IMG/VR virus record: IMGVR_UViG_3300045141_000064
Location: 1-41,029 of that record
Length of the DNA stretch: 41,029 nucleotides
Origin: a virus
Direction: 5' to 3' (one strand)
Part shown: positions 16,149 to 24,621 of the stretch, one piece after another
Numbering within the stretch: the first letter of the stretch is position 1
How the letters are laid out: each line of letters begins with the position of its first letter
Program-made: the position numbers and the translations under genes
The notes under the pieces: generated by a model
What the model was told of the DNA's origin: nothing
The model's input: only the letters and a program-made list of their open reading frames with translations
The model's database searches: none

Positions 16149-17548
16149 TTGCGCTTGGTTCTTTCGGCAGCATCTTCGACGGCTTTGGCGTTGTCCTTGT
16201 AATCGAAATACTTTCTCCACGCTTCAAGGTTGGTCATTTCGGTGACCTTCTGCGCGGCCGTCATCCGACCGGCGGCGGCGTCTGCATCAGCCGCAGCCTT
16301 CGCCGCATTGACCATGTCCCTGTTCACTACGATGCGAGAGGTCGCCTCTGGTATTCGCTTCAGGTACGGCGTCATGGGAAGTGATGTCAGCATTTCTCCG
16401 GCGAACACTTGGTTGTCCTGTTCGACCTTCATGGCGTATTCGAGCCGCTGCGCTCCGGTCCACTCAGCATGCGCGCCGCGACCGGCGAGGTACATCTGGA
16501 TAGTCTTCTCGCGCAGCGACTGAAGCGCCGACTGCAAGTAGTGGTTCTCGCCCAAGATGCGGACATCCATCGCGTTCTTGATGAACTTCACGCCGTCGTC
16601 GTTCTGCGCTTCGTTGTTGCGCGTGTAGAAGTGATCCTTGTCTGCCCCGGTGATGTCGTGGTTGATGTAGGCTGCGCTGACATCCCTGCCAAAATCGTCA
16701 GGCGACTTATACAGCGCGTCCCTGTCAAGCTGGTCGCGGATGGTGCGGTTGCTGTACTCCGCGCCGCCGGTCAAAAACTTCGCTGCCTTGTCCCGGCCCT
16801 CAATCGACAAGTTCTTGTTGTTAGCAGTCAGCCAACTGCCGTTCATGGCAGGAACGTCGGCTGGCCGTAAGCCGTCCGGCAGCATCATCTGGTCTGCCAA
16901 GTTGTCGGTGTCGGCGCGAACCTGCTTGTAGTGCGCCTGTCGCTTCTTCTCGTGGTCCAGCGCCTCCTTCATCGCGTCGTTGTACATGTCAACGTAGGTC
17001 GCGAACGCTGGCGTGTCGGGCCGGACGTTGTGCGGGTTTAATTTTTCAACGTCCTGCATCAGCTTCGAGTACGGCGTGTCTTCGTCCCAATCAGCGGTCG
17101 CGTTGTGTCTAGCGATAAAGGCGTTGCGCTTGTCGAGAATGATGCGGACCTGCTCCGGTGGGTAGGCTTGCGACAGCTTGGCGGCGTCAAGCCCCGGCGT
17201 GACGGCGTCCGCACCGCGAGCCTTGAGGCCTTCTTCTTCGTTGTTGAGAACCTTGTCGATGACGCCCTGCACGCGCTTCTGCGCGGCGCGGATGCCCGCC
17301 GACATCGCCTGAACTTGGGCGAGTTCCTTCTGCGTGGAAGTCATCAGACTTCCGGGGATGTTCGGGTCCTCGACCATCGTCTTGATCGACGTGGGCGGGA
17401 TTGAAACTGTCGGGCTTGTATCGACCGTCGTGGTGTCGGTCGCCACGCGCGCGTCAGTCCGCGCTGGCACCACAGCCGTTGACGGCGCTGTTGTCGTCGC
17501 CGTCGTTGCGCCGTCGTCGTCCACGGTCGGGTTCGGATCAGTTGCCAT
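16145..17548 (-). CDS. Internal virion protein, unknown fold (467 aa)
   Basis: ATG 17548 overlaps the upstream stop (TGATG) and the 3' end overlaps the large ejection protein gene (ATGA). The first 65 residues are Thr/Ala/Val-rich and disordered. The remainder is predicted mainly helical and charged (LAQVQAMSAGIRAAQKRVQG, then DHEKKRQAHYKQVRADTDNL), ending in a strongly basic KAVEDAAERTKRK. Position between the other internal virion genes suggests an equivalent of T7 gp15 or part of the ejectosome. No specific motif supports this beyond order, size and composition. Confidence 0.65.
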   Translation of the reverse strand: MATDPNPTVDDDGATTATTTAPSTAVVPARTDARVATDTTTVDTSPTVSIPPTSIKTMVEDPNIPGSLMTSTQKELAQVQAMSAGIRAAQKRVQGVIDKVLNNEEEGLKARGADAVTPGLDAAKLSQAYPPEQVRIILDKRNAFIARHNATADWDEDTPYSKLMQDVEKLNPHNVRPDTPAFATYVDMYNDAMKEALDHEKKRQAHYKQVRADTDNLADQMMLPDGLRPADVPAMNGSWLTANNKNLSIEGRDKAAKFLTGGAEYSNRTIRDQLDRDALYKSPDDFGRDVSAAYINHDITGADKDHFYTRNNEAQNDDGVKFIKNAMDVRILGENHYLQSALQSLREKTIQMYLAGRGAHAEWTGAQRLEYAMKVEQDNQVFAGEMLTSLPMTPYLKRIPEATSRIVVNRDMVNAAKAAADADAAAGRMTAAQKVTEMTNLEAWRKYFDYKDNAKAVEDAAERTKRK

Positions 17549-19371
17549 CAGCCCACTCCAACTGTCTGGTAGCGACTGTCGTAGTTGCTCAACGGCTTCG
17601 GGTTATTCAGCGCAAAGAACTGCTGGTTGTCGATGGATGCCTTGGTGATCTTGCCTTCCCGCGTCGGCGTGATGGTCGCGCCTTTCGGCCCGACGGTCAG
17701 AAACACGGTGCCGTAGCGCGCGATCATTCCAAGAACCTGCTGCTTGAACTGCGGGTACTGGTTGCCCGCGATTGCGACACAGCCCTGTGTCATCGGCATG
17801 TTGCCACTTCCTGCGTGCAGTTCGATGCCTTCACGGAAGCGGCCGAGCGTCGGGTCGTAAATTCTGTTGTAATTGATACCCATTGCACCGTGCGCGCGAC
17901 CCCAATCACCCATGATTTCCGGCGTCACCGGGTACGTGCCGTAAGGGATGGACGCAAAGCCGCCGCCGCCGGACCCGAACGTGTAGTGAGTGCCTTCGAC
18001 CGTCATGTCGCCGCCAATCCGCATGGGGCGCTGCGCGTTGTCGGCCGCTGCTGGCGTGTACTGCGGGCCGTACTTGCCGCCGCCCGCGAATGTGCCGCCG
18101 GTCGCACCGATCATTGCCTTGCGGCCAAGCTGCGCGCGGTAGTCTTGGAACGTGCGAGTATCATTGTCCATGTACTCGTGCATCTTCTGGTAGCGCGCTT
18201 CGGCAACGTCGTGATTGGCGTAGGATGGAAACTTGTCCAGACCCTCGTTCTTGGCGCGCGCCAGCGCCTGATCTGAGGTGAGTATCCTGCCGTCCCACAC
18301 CGTCGGGATCAGGTAGGTCTTGTCGCCAACGCCCTGCGTGGTGATGAACAGCGTCGAGCGCGAGCCGTTCGAGTTGTCCACGCCGTTGGCACTGTACAGG
18401 TTGGTCAGGTGGCGCTGGTACAGGTCCTGCTCGACCGGCGTCAGGTTGAGGTCGGTCTTGGCCGCGTTGAAGTTGTCCTGCGGGATGGTCGGCTTGTCCT
18501 GCTCGACACTGAGCATGCTCATGCGCTGCGCGCCGGGACGCACCGACCCCGGCATCGGCAGCGGCTGACCGGGCATCATGACCGGAGGCGCGATGGGTTT
18601 TGGCAGCGCGTCGATGCCAAGTGCCTTGGTCAGTGTTCCCGGCAGCGACAGAACCACCTTTCCGGCTTCCAGTTGCAGCCGCTTGGCTTCCTCGATGTTC
18701 CCAGAGTTGGTGGCGTTCTCGACGCGCAGCTTATACCCGGCGATGATCTGCGACTGAAAATGTTCGGCGGCGTTCACCAGTATGCCGCGCTTGATTTCCA
18801 GCGGCAGCGACAGTTCGTTGACTTGGGCGCGGATAGACCCGGTCACGGCTGGCAGCGTGCCGGGGTCCGCGAACACCGACATGCCTTGCCGCGCGACCTC
18901 ATTCTTCATCTGCGCGTCCACGGCATCGCTGTAGCCCTTGACGGCATCCACCTGATTTTTTGTGTACAGTTTATTCCAGTACAGATGCGCGTTGGTGTCG
19001 GCTATGGTGCGGTACTTTCCGCTGATCGACTGATTGCGTGTTGACCAATCGTTCTGTGCAAAGTCGTTCACCATGCCGGGGATTTTGTAGGCTTCCTCCT
19101 GCGGCAGCGTCGTTTGCAGCCGCAGCATTTCATTGTTGACGGCGACTTCGTGGTCCGACAGCGCCACCTTCGACTTGATTGCCTCCTGCTCGTCCTCTTG
19201 TCCGGTCAGCGCGGTGCCGAGTTTGTCGAGGCCGCTTTCGATGGCTTTGCCAGCCTGAATTTGTGCGGTGCCGATTTCGGAGCCGAACGCCTCCGGCGTT
19301 GCGTGCGGGGTTTTGACGTTTGCCCCCGGCAAATCGCTAATGCTTGGTTCCCAGATAGGGACCTTTACCAT
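17548..19371 (-). CDS. Virion protein with L,D-transpeptidase-like (YkuD-type) domain (607 aa)
   Basis: The first 300 residues are helical and resemble internal virion proteins. Residues about 335-410 contain LFITTQGVGDKTYLIPTVWD and YANHDVAEARYQKMHEYMD, a module frequent in phage structural proteins. Residues about 440-550 carry an L,D-transpeptidase-like core: YGTYPVTPEIMG, GIELHAGSGN and then MTQGCVAI, giving the H519...C531 pair expected for the H-x(n)-(S/T)-x-G-C active site. YkuD enzymes cut and rejoin peptidoglycan stem peptides; some homologues act only as amidases or carboxypeptidases. In a virion this domain would help the ejection apparatus cross the cell wall, replacing the usual transglycosylase. 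Confidence 0.8.
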   Translation of the reverse strand: MVKVPIWEPSISDLPGANVKTPHATPEAFGSEIGTAQIQAGKAIESGLDKLGTALTGQEDEQEAIKSKVALSDHEVAVNNEMLRLQTTLPQEEAYKIPGMVNDFAQNDWSTRNQSISGKYRTIADTNAHLYWNKLYTKNQVDAVKGYSDAVDAQMKNEVARQGMSVFADPGTLPAVTGSIRAQVNELSLPLEIKRGILVNAAEHFQSQIIAGYKLRVENATNSGNIEEAKRLQLEAGKVVLSLPGTLTKALGIDALPKPIAPPVMMPGQPLPMPGSVRPGAQRMSMLSVEQDKPTIPQDNFNAAKTDLNLTPVEQDLYQRHLTNLYSANGVDNSNGSRSTLFITTQGVGDKTYLIPTVWDGRILTSDQALARAKNEGLDKFPSYANHDVAEARYQKMHEYMDNDTRTFQDYRAQLGRKAMIGATGGTFAGGGKYGPQYTPAAADNAQRPMRIGGDMTVEGTHYTFGSGGGGFASIPYGTYPVTPEIMGDWGRAHGAMGINYNRIYDPTLGRFREGIELHAGSGNMPMTQGCVAIAGNQYPQFKQQVLGMIARYGTVFLTVGPKGATITPTREGKITKASIDNQQFFALNNPKPLSNYDSRYQTVGVG

Positions 19372-19892
19372 CAGCTAAACAGGGACAGCGATTGACCCGC
19401 CGACCCTCCCCCTCTCACGAATGAACCGGCCGCCCCGGTGATGCCGCCGATGATTGCGCCCTGCGCGGCGATGTCGCCCGCCTTCTTGGCGTTGATGGCT
19501 TGCATTTCGTCGAGCGTGGCTTGGTCCTTGAACCGCTGGCTCTCGACTGCGCCAGCGTACTGATACTGCTGCACGTCGCCTTGGATGCGCGCGTAGCTTT
19601 GCCCGAACACGGTGACCGGCGTGCCGGTGCCGACCTGCGCTCCCGATGACGCGAACGCCGCGCGCTGGCTGGCGAGCGCGTAGTCTCCCTTGATGGCAAC
19701 GTCCTGCGACTTTTCGGAATACTTGTAGGCTTCGGCGGTGGCGTTGTTGCGCGCGACTGCCGCCTGATACTGCGCGGCTTGTGCTTCAGCGTTTGCTTTC
19801 TGCTGTGCGCCCGCCGCCGCAGCCATCCCGCCGACGATGCTGCCGACCGCAGACACCACCGCACCAAGGACGCCTACGACTGCGAGGCACAT
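19371..19892 (-). CDS. Internal virion protein, T7 gp14-like (173 aa)
   Basis: A hydrophobic, Gly/Ala-rich N-terminus (MCLAVVGVLGAVVSAVGSIV) and a long helical, alanine/glutamine-rich body (QQKANAEAQAAQYQAAVARN) are characteristic of the small internal virion protein that T7-type phages insert into the outer membrane during ejection. The C-terminus again has a glycine-rich hydrophobic segment (GAIIGGITGAAGSFV). It sits directly after tail tubular B, as in T7-like order. The protein begins Met-Cys, as do the short proteins at 28192-29449, perhaps by coincidence. Confidence 0.75.
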   Translation of the reverse strand: MCLAVVGVLGAVVSAVGSIVGGMAAAAGAQQKANAEAQAAQYQAAVARNNATAEAYKYSEKSQDVAIKGDYALASQRAAFASSGAQVGTGTPVTVFGQSYARIQGDVQQYQYAGAVESQRFKDQATLDEMQAINAKKAGDIAAQGAIIGGITGAAGSFVRGGGSAGQSLSLFS

Positions 19893-19896
19893 GCGG

Positions 19897-22365
19897 CTAC
19901 CCTGAAATTCTGTGGCCGACGATCAGCGCGGTGAGCGTGAACGGCAGCGGTTCGTCATGCTCGATCACGATATACCTATCACGGTCCCATTCCCCGTCGA
20001 ACGGCAGCCGCTTGTCGCCGTTGAACAGCGGCACCGCCGTACTCAGTGGCGCGTCGGCGGAACGGTACGGGATGGGGTCCATCACGCCGTTTGCGTTCAT
20101 CAGGTCGGTGCCGTAGGTGCCGCCGATGGAGTTCTGCAAGCGTGCGGTGATTTCGAAAACACGGCCGATCTGGCCCTGCGAGGTGCCGCCTTGCGCGCCC
20201 GCCTCGATGTGCAGCGTGCGGATGCGGCTGGTGAAGCGGTAGCCGACCGTGACCTTCGAGGCCGGGACGTTGAACGTGATGCGTCCGTTGATCACCGGCA
20301 GGTCGTGCAGCGGCACGCCGTCAGCCAGCGCGCTGACGCTGTCGCCATTGAGGTGCCACAGCCCGCTGATCACGTTGGTGGGGTCGCCATCGTATTGCAG
20401 CGCGTTGTCGAGGAAGAAGGCATCTTCCAGCGGGTCGCCGTCGTTCAGCCCCGGCATGCCGACCACGATATGGCGCACCTGCTGCCCGCCGACGAGGTGT
20501 TCCACGATCATCCACAGTTCGTCGTTGTCGGAGCCGGGGATGGAGGCGATGTGTTCGGCAACGCCGTCGCCGCCAAGAATGTGATGGTGCCAGCCCACCA
20601 CCTGCTGGTCGCGCTCGTAGGTCATCGCCACGATTTCGCCGTCGGCGCGCACATACCAGATCATCAGGTCGGGACCGGCGACGTAGGCCCCTTGCAGGAT
20701 GCCGGGGGCGGTAATGTGCTCCGACAGGATGGTCAGGTCGGGGGCGACGTAGCTGTCGGTCTGGAAGTTGTACACAAGTTCGCGCAAGCGCCGCGCCGGG
20801 TTCTGGTTCCAGCCCCGGCGTTGGGCGAACAGGATGGCGGGTCCGGCGCGCACCGGCTTGACGTTGGCGATGCCGAAGGATGTTTCACGAGAAATTTTGA
20901 TGTTGGTGGACGTGATCGCCTCGTTGGTATTGGAGGCCGCCACCGTGTATTCGCCCGAGGTGGCGTTGACCACCAACCGCTTGGTGGTGGACATGAACTT
21001 GATGGCGTCCACCTGATCGGAACTGATGGTATAGTTGTAGGACTGATCGGCCTTGTCGCCGTCCTTGTAGTTCAGGTAGGCGTTGAGCACCGATCCCCAC
21101 AGCGTCGTCGGCTGGTTGGCGGTGTTGCCGGTCACAAGACGCTGTTCGTGAAATGTCCCGGTCGTGGGATAGCCGCGCAGGTCCGACCACGCCCCCTCCT
21201 GCCATTGCGCCGACGAGCGCCCGCCGTAGGCGGTGTAGGGCGTGCGGTACTTGTAGTAGATGGTGGCGTTGGCGTTCTGCGTGTTGACCACGTGCGTGAT
21301 CTGCACGATGCAGTAGCCGGAGTGCTCGTAGCGCATCTGCGCCACTTCGCCGTTGGTGCCGTAGAACAGGTCCACGGTGCCCGACGTGTGGGTCGGGTAG
21401 GTCGCGGTCGATGACATCAGCCCGCCGCCGCCCGATACCACGTAATAGACGTTGCCCTTGTATTCCCAGAACGTGTTGTCACCGACGGTGACGTTTGCGC
21501 CCGGTGCCCACGTAGCGTAGCCGAAGGTGTCGCCGGTTGACTTCTCCCAGATGCGGAACAGCGCGCCGACATGCGCGTCCTGAAATATCGGCTTCGACGC
21601 GGTCAGGATCGCGCCGCCGGATGCAACATCGAGCGACATGGTGTTGGCGAGGTCGGTGTTGAGGTCGAGCCACGGGCCTTCCTCGATGTTGCCGGTGGTC
21701 AGCGTCCAGAACGCATGCTGATAGCGTTTGAGCAACTGGATCGGCCAGTTGTCGCTGAAGATGTACAGCGTGTCGGCCGACTGCGTGAAGGTCATGGTCG
21801 CCACGTCAGAGGCCGTGAAGTAGGTGGCGATTTCATAAACGCGCGACACCGTGCCGCCGCCCGCGTAGACGGCGTAGCTGCTGCTGTCCACCGCGATGGT
21901 GAAGAAGCCGCTGCCGATGGTGGCGACCGTGAACTCGCGATTGTTGAGTTCGTTGGTGCCCATGATGTCGGTGGCGATGATGCGGTCGCCAACGTGGAAG
22001 GCGTGACCGGGCGCGTTGATCTGCGTCGTGGTCGCGCCGTGGACCACCCCGGTGACGGCGTACTGCACGTCGTAGATGATGCCGCGATCCTTGAAGAAGC
22101 GGATGTACCCCGGCCCGAACTCGATCATGTAGGCTTGCGTGGTCGAGAACACGAACGGCACCAAGATCGCGTTCGGGTTGTTGTCCTTGACGTTCGACAC
22201 GTTGAGGGTTCCGCCGCGCTTGCGTGCGCCGCCCTGCGGCAACACTGTCACGTTGGTGAGTTCGCGCGCACCGTTCTGATACTTGGCAAGATCAACGCGA
22301 CCGTACACGCGCGGAGAAATTTCCCCGGCCGTGAAGTTCGTGAGGATGGAGTGGACGGTTGCCAT
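19897..22365 (-). CDS. Tail tubular protein B, T7 gp12-like nozzle protein (822 aa)
   Basis: The N-terminal block TNFTAGEISPRVYGRVDLAKYQ, about residues 9-30, followed by GARELTNVTVLPQGGARKRGG, is the signature of podovirus tail tube/nozzle proteins. The full length (822 aa) and mostly beta composition fit that family. It forms the distal tail tube beneath the gp11-like ring and anchors the fibres. It follows the tail tubular A gene by three bases and precedes the internal virion genes. Confidence 0.9.
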   Translation of the reverse strand: MATVHSILTNFTAGEISPRVYGRVDLAKYQNGARELTNVTVLPQGGARKRGGTLNVSNVKDNNPNAILVPFVFSTTQAYMIEFGPGYIRFFKDRGIIYDVQYAVTGVVHGATTTQINAPGHAFHVGDRIIATDIMGTNELNNREFTVATIGSGFFTIAVDSSSYAVYAGGGTVSRVYEIATYFTASDVATMTFTQSADTLYIFSDNWPIQLLKRYQHAFWTLTTGNIEEGPWLDLNTDLANTMSLDVASGGAILTASKPIFQDAHVGALFRIWEKSTGDTFGYATWAPGANVTVGDNTFWEYKGNVYYVVSGGGGLMSSTATYPTHTSGTVDLFYGTNGEVAQMRYEHSGYCIVQITHVVNTQNANATIYYKYRTPYTAYGGRSSAQWQEGAWSDLRGYPTTGTFHEQRLVTGNTANQPTTLWGSVLNAYLNYKDGDKADQSYNYTISSDQVDAIKFMSTTKRLVVNATSGEYTVAASNTNEAITSTNIKISRETSFGIANVKPVRAGPAILFAQRRGWNQNPARRLRELVYNFQTDSYVAPDLTILSEHITAPGILQGAYVAGPDLMIWYVRADGEIVAMTYERDQQVVGWHHHILGGDGVAEHIASIPGSDNDELWMIVEHLVGGQQVRHIVVGMPGLNDGDPLEDAFFLDNALQYDGDPTNVISGLWHLNGDSVSALADGVPLHDLPVINGRITFNVPASKVTVGYRFTSRIRTLHIEAGAQGGTSQGQIGRVFEITARLQNSIGGTYGTDLMNANGVMDPIPYRSADAPLSTAVPLFNGDKRLPFDGEWDRDRYIVIEHDEPLPFTLTALIVGHRISG

Positions 22366-22368
22366 TGG

Positions 22369-22962
22369 CTACACGTCCGACAGGCGCGCCTGTTCCCAAG
22401 AACTCATTGGCATCAGGTCGGGTGAGCCGTCGAGCGCGTCGTTGAACTTGGCGTCTGAACTGATCGAGGTATAGGCCTGCATGTACATCTTGATGTCGGC
22501 GGCGCTGTCGGTCAGCGGCTTGCACCAGCGCCATGCGAGGCGCGCGGCAATGGTCGCCACCAGACCGGGGTCGAACTCATCGGTGGTCTTGCGCTCGATA
22601 TAGGTGAGGCAGAAGCCCTCGATGTTGCAATGGATGTACTGGCCGTGGCGTGCGAACGGTTCGATGTTGTTGGCGAGGTCGGCGTTGTTCGACCCTTGCA
22701 CGTACACCACCTTGACGAAGTTCGCTGGCACCCGGAAGGCGAGCGAGTAGCCGAACAGCGGCACGGCGGTCGGGTCCGATGCCATCAGCGCCTGCGAACG
22801 GCAGCAGCGCCACGGATGGTCGCGCAGGATTTCCAGAACTGTCGGCTCAAAGCTGGTGAGGAAAAGGCGGCCAGCCTTCGATGTGCTGTCTGCAACGGGT
22901 AGTATCGGCTGGCCCAAGTCGATCAAGGCGAGGTTTGCAATCCCCAAGTCTGTCATAGGCAT
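22369..22962 (-). CDS. Tail tubular protein A, T7 gp11-like (197 aa)
   Basis: MTDLGIANLALIDLGQP near the start, then FEPTVLEILRDHPWRCCR (about residues 38-55), and a C-terminal AARLAWRWCKPLTDSA match the gatekeeper/adaptor ring protein of T7-type tails. At 197 residues the length is right. ATG 22962 is used, and ATG 22956 two codons later is equally possible. The protein forms the ring between portal and nozzle. The gene lies downstream of the capsid and head protein genes. Confidence 0.88.
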   Translation of the reverse strand: MPMTDLGIANLALIDLGQPILPVADSTSKAGRLFLTSFEPTVLEILRDHPWRCCRSQALMASDPTAVPLFGYSLAFRVPANFVKVVYVQGSNNADLANNIEPFARHGQYIHCNIEGFCLTYIERKTTDEFDPGLVATIAARLAWRWCKPLTDSAADIKMYMQAYTSISSDAKFNDALDGSPDLMPMSSWEQARLSDV

Positions 22963-22990
22963 TGCAAGGACCTCGCCTCGATCCGGGGAA

Positions 22991-23491
22991 TTACTTCACG
23001 TATTCCATGTTCCAAGACACGTTGCCAGCGGCGGCACCAGCCGTCGTGGCGACGAGGACGATGTCGTACCACAGGTTTGGATCGACGGTCAGACCGGCGT
23101 CCTGCCACACCTGCTGGCCGATCTTTGATGCCAGCCGTCCGGTGCCGAACGACACTTCCGTTCCCGCCATGTTGGCGGCGGTGGGAGCGAGTGCCGACGT
23201 GTAACAGGCGGCAGCTACCGCAGCGCCGCCGTCGGCCGCCGTGCGGTAGAGGCCGAGCGTCCATCCGGCCGCCGCAGCCAGCGCGTCGTTCATCAGCAGG
23301 ATGGAGAGGATGCGCCACGACGAGTGGACGCGCGCGATGCGATAGGTCGAGCCGTCATTGTCGGATGCGGCCTTGGCAATCGAGCCGACCATGTGGGCGG
23401 CCTTGCCTTCGGATGTTGCGTTGGGAGAAAGCGTCTGCACCGCTGCGTCGGCGTTGGCAACGCCGGGTGCCTTGGCATTAACGACGGCCAT
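22991..23491 (-). CDS. Probable head decoration or head fibre-type protein (166 aa)
   Basis: I choose ATG 23491 because a perfect AGGAGG lies just upstream; the longer frame to 23536 has no such signal. The product is Ala/Gly-rich and beta-predicted (SSWRILSILLMNDALAAAAG, DPNLWYDIVLVATTAG), with a pattern seen in small capsid-surface or structural proteins encoded directly after the major capsid gene. It is separated from the capsid gene by a strong hairpin (23544-23575). Function as decoration is inferred from position and the strong ribosome binding site, which predict high expression. Confidence 0.6.
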   Translation of the reverse strand: MAVVNAKAPGVANADAAVQTLSPNATSEGKAAHMVGSIAKAASDNDGSTYRIARVHSSWRILSILLMNDALAAAAGWTLGLYRTAADGGAAVAAACYTSALAPTAANMAGTEVSFGTGRLASKIGQQVWQDAGLTVDPNLWYDIVLVATTAGAAAGNVSWNMEYVK

Positions 23492-23543
23492 GATGGCCTC
23501 CTGTGGTGTCGCCGCCGGGATTGACGGCGTCCGCAATGTGCTA

Positions 23544-23575
23544 GGGGCGTAACGGGGTGGAAACCGTCACGCCCC
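23544..23575 (-). repeat. 12-bp hairpin between capsid and following gene
   Basis: GGGGCGTAACGG pairs with CCGTCACGCCCC with one imperfect position and an 8-base loop. It follows the capsid stop by about 10 bases and lacks a T-run, so it may stabilise the capsid mRNA 3' end, act as a processing site or attenuate downstream transcription. Confidence 0.65.
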
Positions 23576-23585
23576 ACTCGTTTCA

Positions 23586-24491
23586 TCAAGAGCCGGGTCC
23601 GCCAGCCGGGGCACAGGTGATGATGCCGACCTTGCTTTCTTCCATGCGGGTCGCCCCGATGATCATGGAGTAGAACACCTGCGTGGCGTAGTTCTTGTCG
23701 GCGCGCTCGCTGATGCGCGCGGATGCGTCCTTGCCGATGCCCAACTTCAGGCCCGACTTGGCCCAATACAGCACGTTGTCGTTGAGCGAACCGTCGAGCA
23801 GCGTGCGCTGCGTGCGGATGAACTTGAAGCCGACGAAGGTGTCGATCTTGCCTTCGACCAGCGTCTTCACCGTGTTGTAGTCGGCCGACGTGGTGCGTGT
23901 GGTCGAGAGCAACGACGTGATCTGGCGAGCGGGGCACGCGATGTAGCGTTCCTCGTCGGCATCGACATCGTGGCTGTCGAGCATTTCCTTCGCGGCCAGC
24001 AACTTGGCGACGTTGAGGCCGTAGCTGCCAGCCGACGCCAGCGGGTCCTTGACGCCGATGCCGATGGTCATGGTGGTGTCGTAGGGCGTCTGCGTCGAGC
24101 CATCGACGCCGGTCGAGGCAACGCTGGTTGCGGCCACGATCAGCGCGTCGTCCATGGCGCGCCCCATCGCCCAAGCCGCCGCCTGTGCATACTGCGAGGC
24201 CGGGTCGATCAGCATGCGGACCTTGTCTTCCTGATCGACGAGGTCGGCCCAATCGTAGTCAACAAGCGCCACGCGCCTGCGGGCGTGTGGGGTATCCATG
24301 CGCGGGGTGTCGGAGTGGCGCGTGGTGCGGATTTGCGCCGCGACTTGCCCGATCTGTTCGAAGTACGCGGTCTTGCCGACCACGCTTTCACTCTCGACCG
24401 CCATCCTTAGACGGCTGCCTTTTTGCTGCGCCAGATGCGCGACGTTGCCTTTGTACTGCTCGACAAAGGCGGTGGTGATCTGAAACGACAC
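23586..24491 (-). CDS. Major capsid protein (301 aa)
   Basis: The gene starts at GTG 24491, preceded by GGAGG. Its place after portal and scaffold, its length, and its sequence pattern support a HK97-fold capsid protein: an N-terminal ITTAFVEQYKGNVAHLAQQK helix, RVALVDYDWADLVDQEDKVR, ASQYAQAAAWAMGRAMDDAL (the long spine helix, about 98-117), and the terminal DKNYATQVFYSMIIGATRME. Flanking hairpins on both sides (24506-24537 and 23544-23575) suggest dedicated control of its mRNA, as is usual for the most abundant virion protein. Confidence 0.88.
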   Translation of the reverse strand: MSFQITTAFVEQYKGNVAHLAQQKGSRLRMAVESESVVGKTAYFEQIGQVAAQIRTTRHSDTPRMDTPHARRRVALVDYDWADLVDQEDKVRMLIDPASQYAQAAAWAMGRAMDDALIVAATSVASTGVDGSTQTPYDTTMTIGIGVKDPLASAGSYGLNVAKLLAAKEMLDSHDVDADEERYIACPARQITSLLSTTRTTSADYNTVKTLVEGKIDTFVGFKFIRTQRTLLDGSLNDNVLYWAKSGLKLGIGKDASARISERADKNYATQVFYSMIIGATRMEESKVGIITCAPAGGPGS

Positions 24492-24505
24492 GGGGGTGCC
24501 TCCAC

Positions 24506-24537
24506 AAAAATGGGTTGAAACGGTTCAACACGTTTTT
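24506..24537 (-). promoter_or_regulatory. Palindromic hairpin just upstream of the capsid ribosome binding site
   Basis: AAAAA-tgg-GTTGAA-acgg-TTCAAC-acg-TTTTT: a 6-bp stem inside a second A/T pairing of 5 bp. It lies directly before the GGAGG of the capsid gene. It could be an operator, a weak terminator between scaffold and capsid, or an RNA 5' stabiliser. Confidence 0.5.
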
Positions 24538-24621
24538 GGGAGTGCCGCCCCGGTGGAGCGATCCCGATGTTCGGAAATGCCGCAGATCAGTGGTCTGAGT
24601 ACCTGCGACCGGATTTTCTTA

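Noticed and set aside
19912-21414. A 500-residue open frame on the plus strand
   Set aside because: It is fully antisense to the tail tubular B gene, has no ribosome binding site, and its Val/Gly/Arg/His-rich composition is typical of a GC-rich shadow frame.
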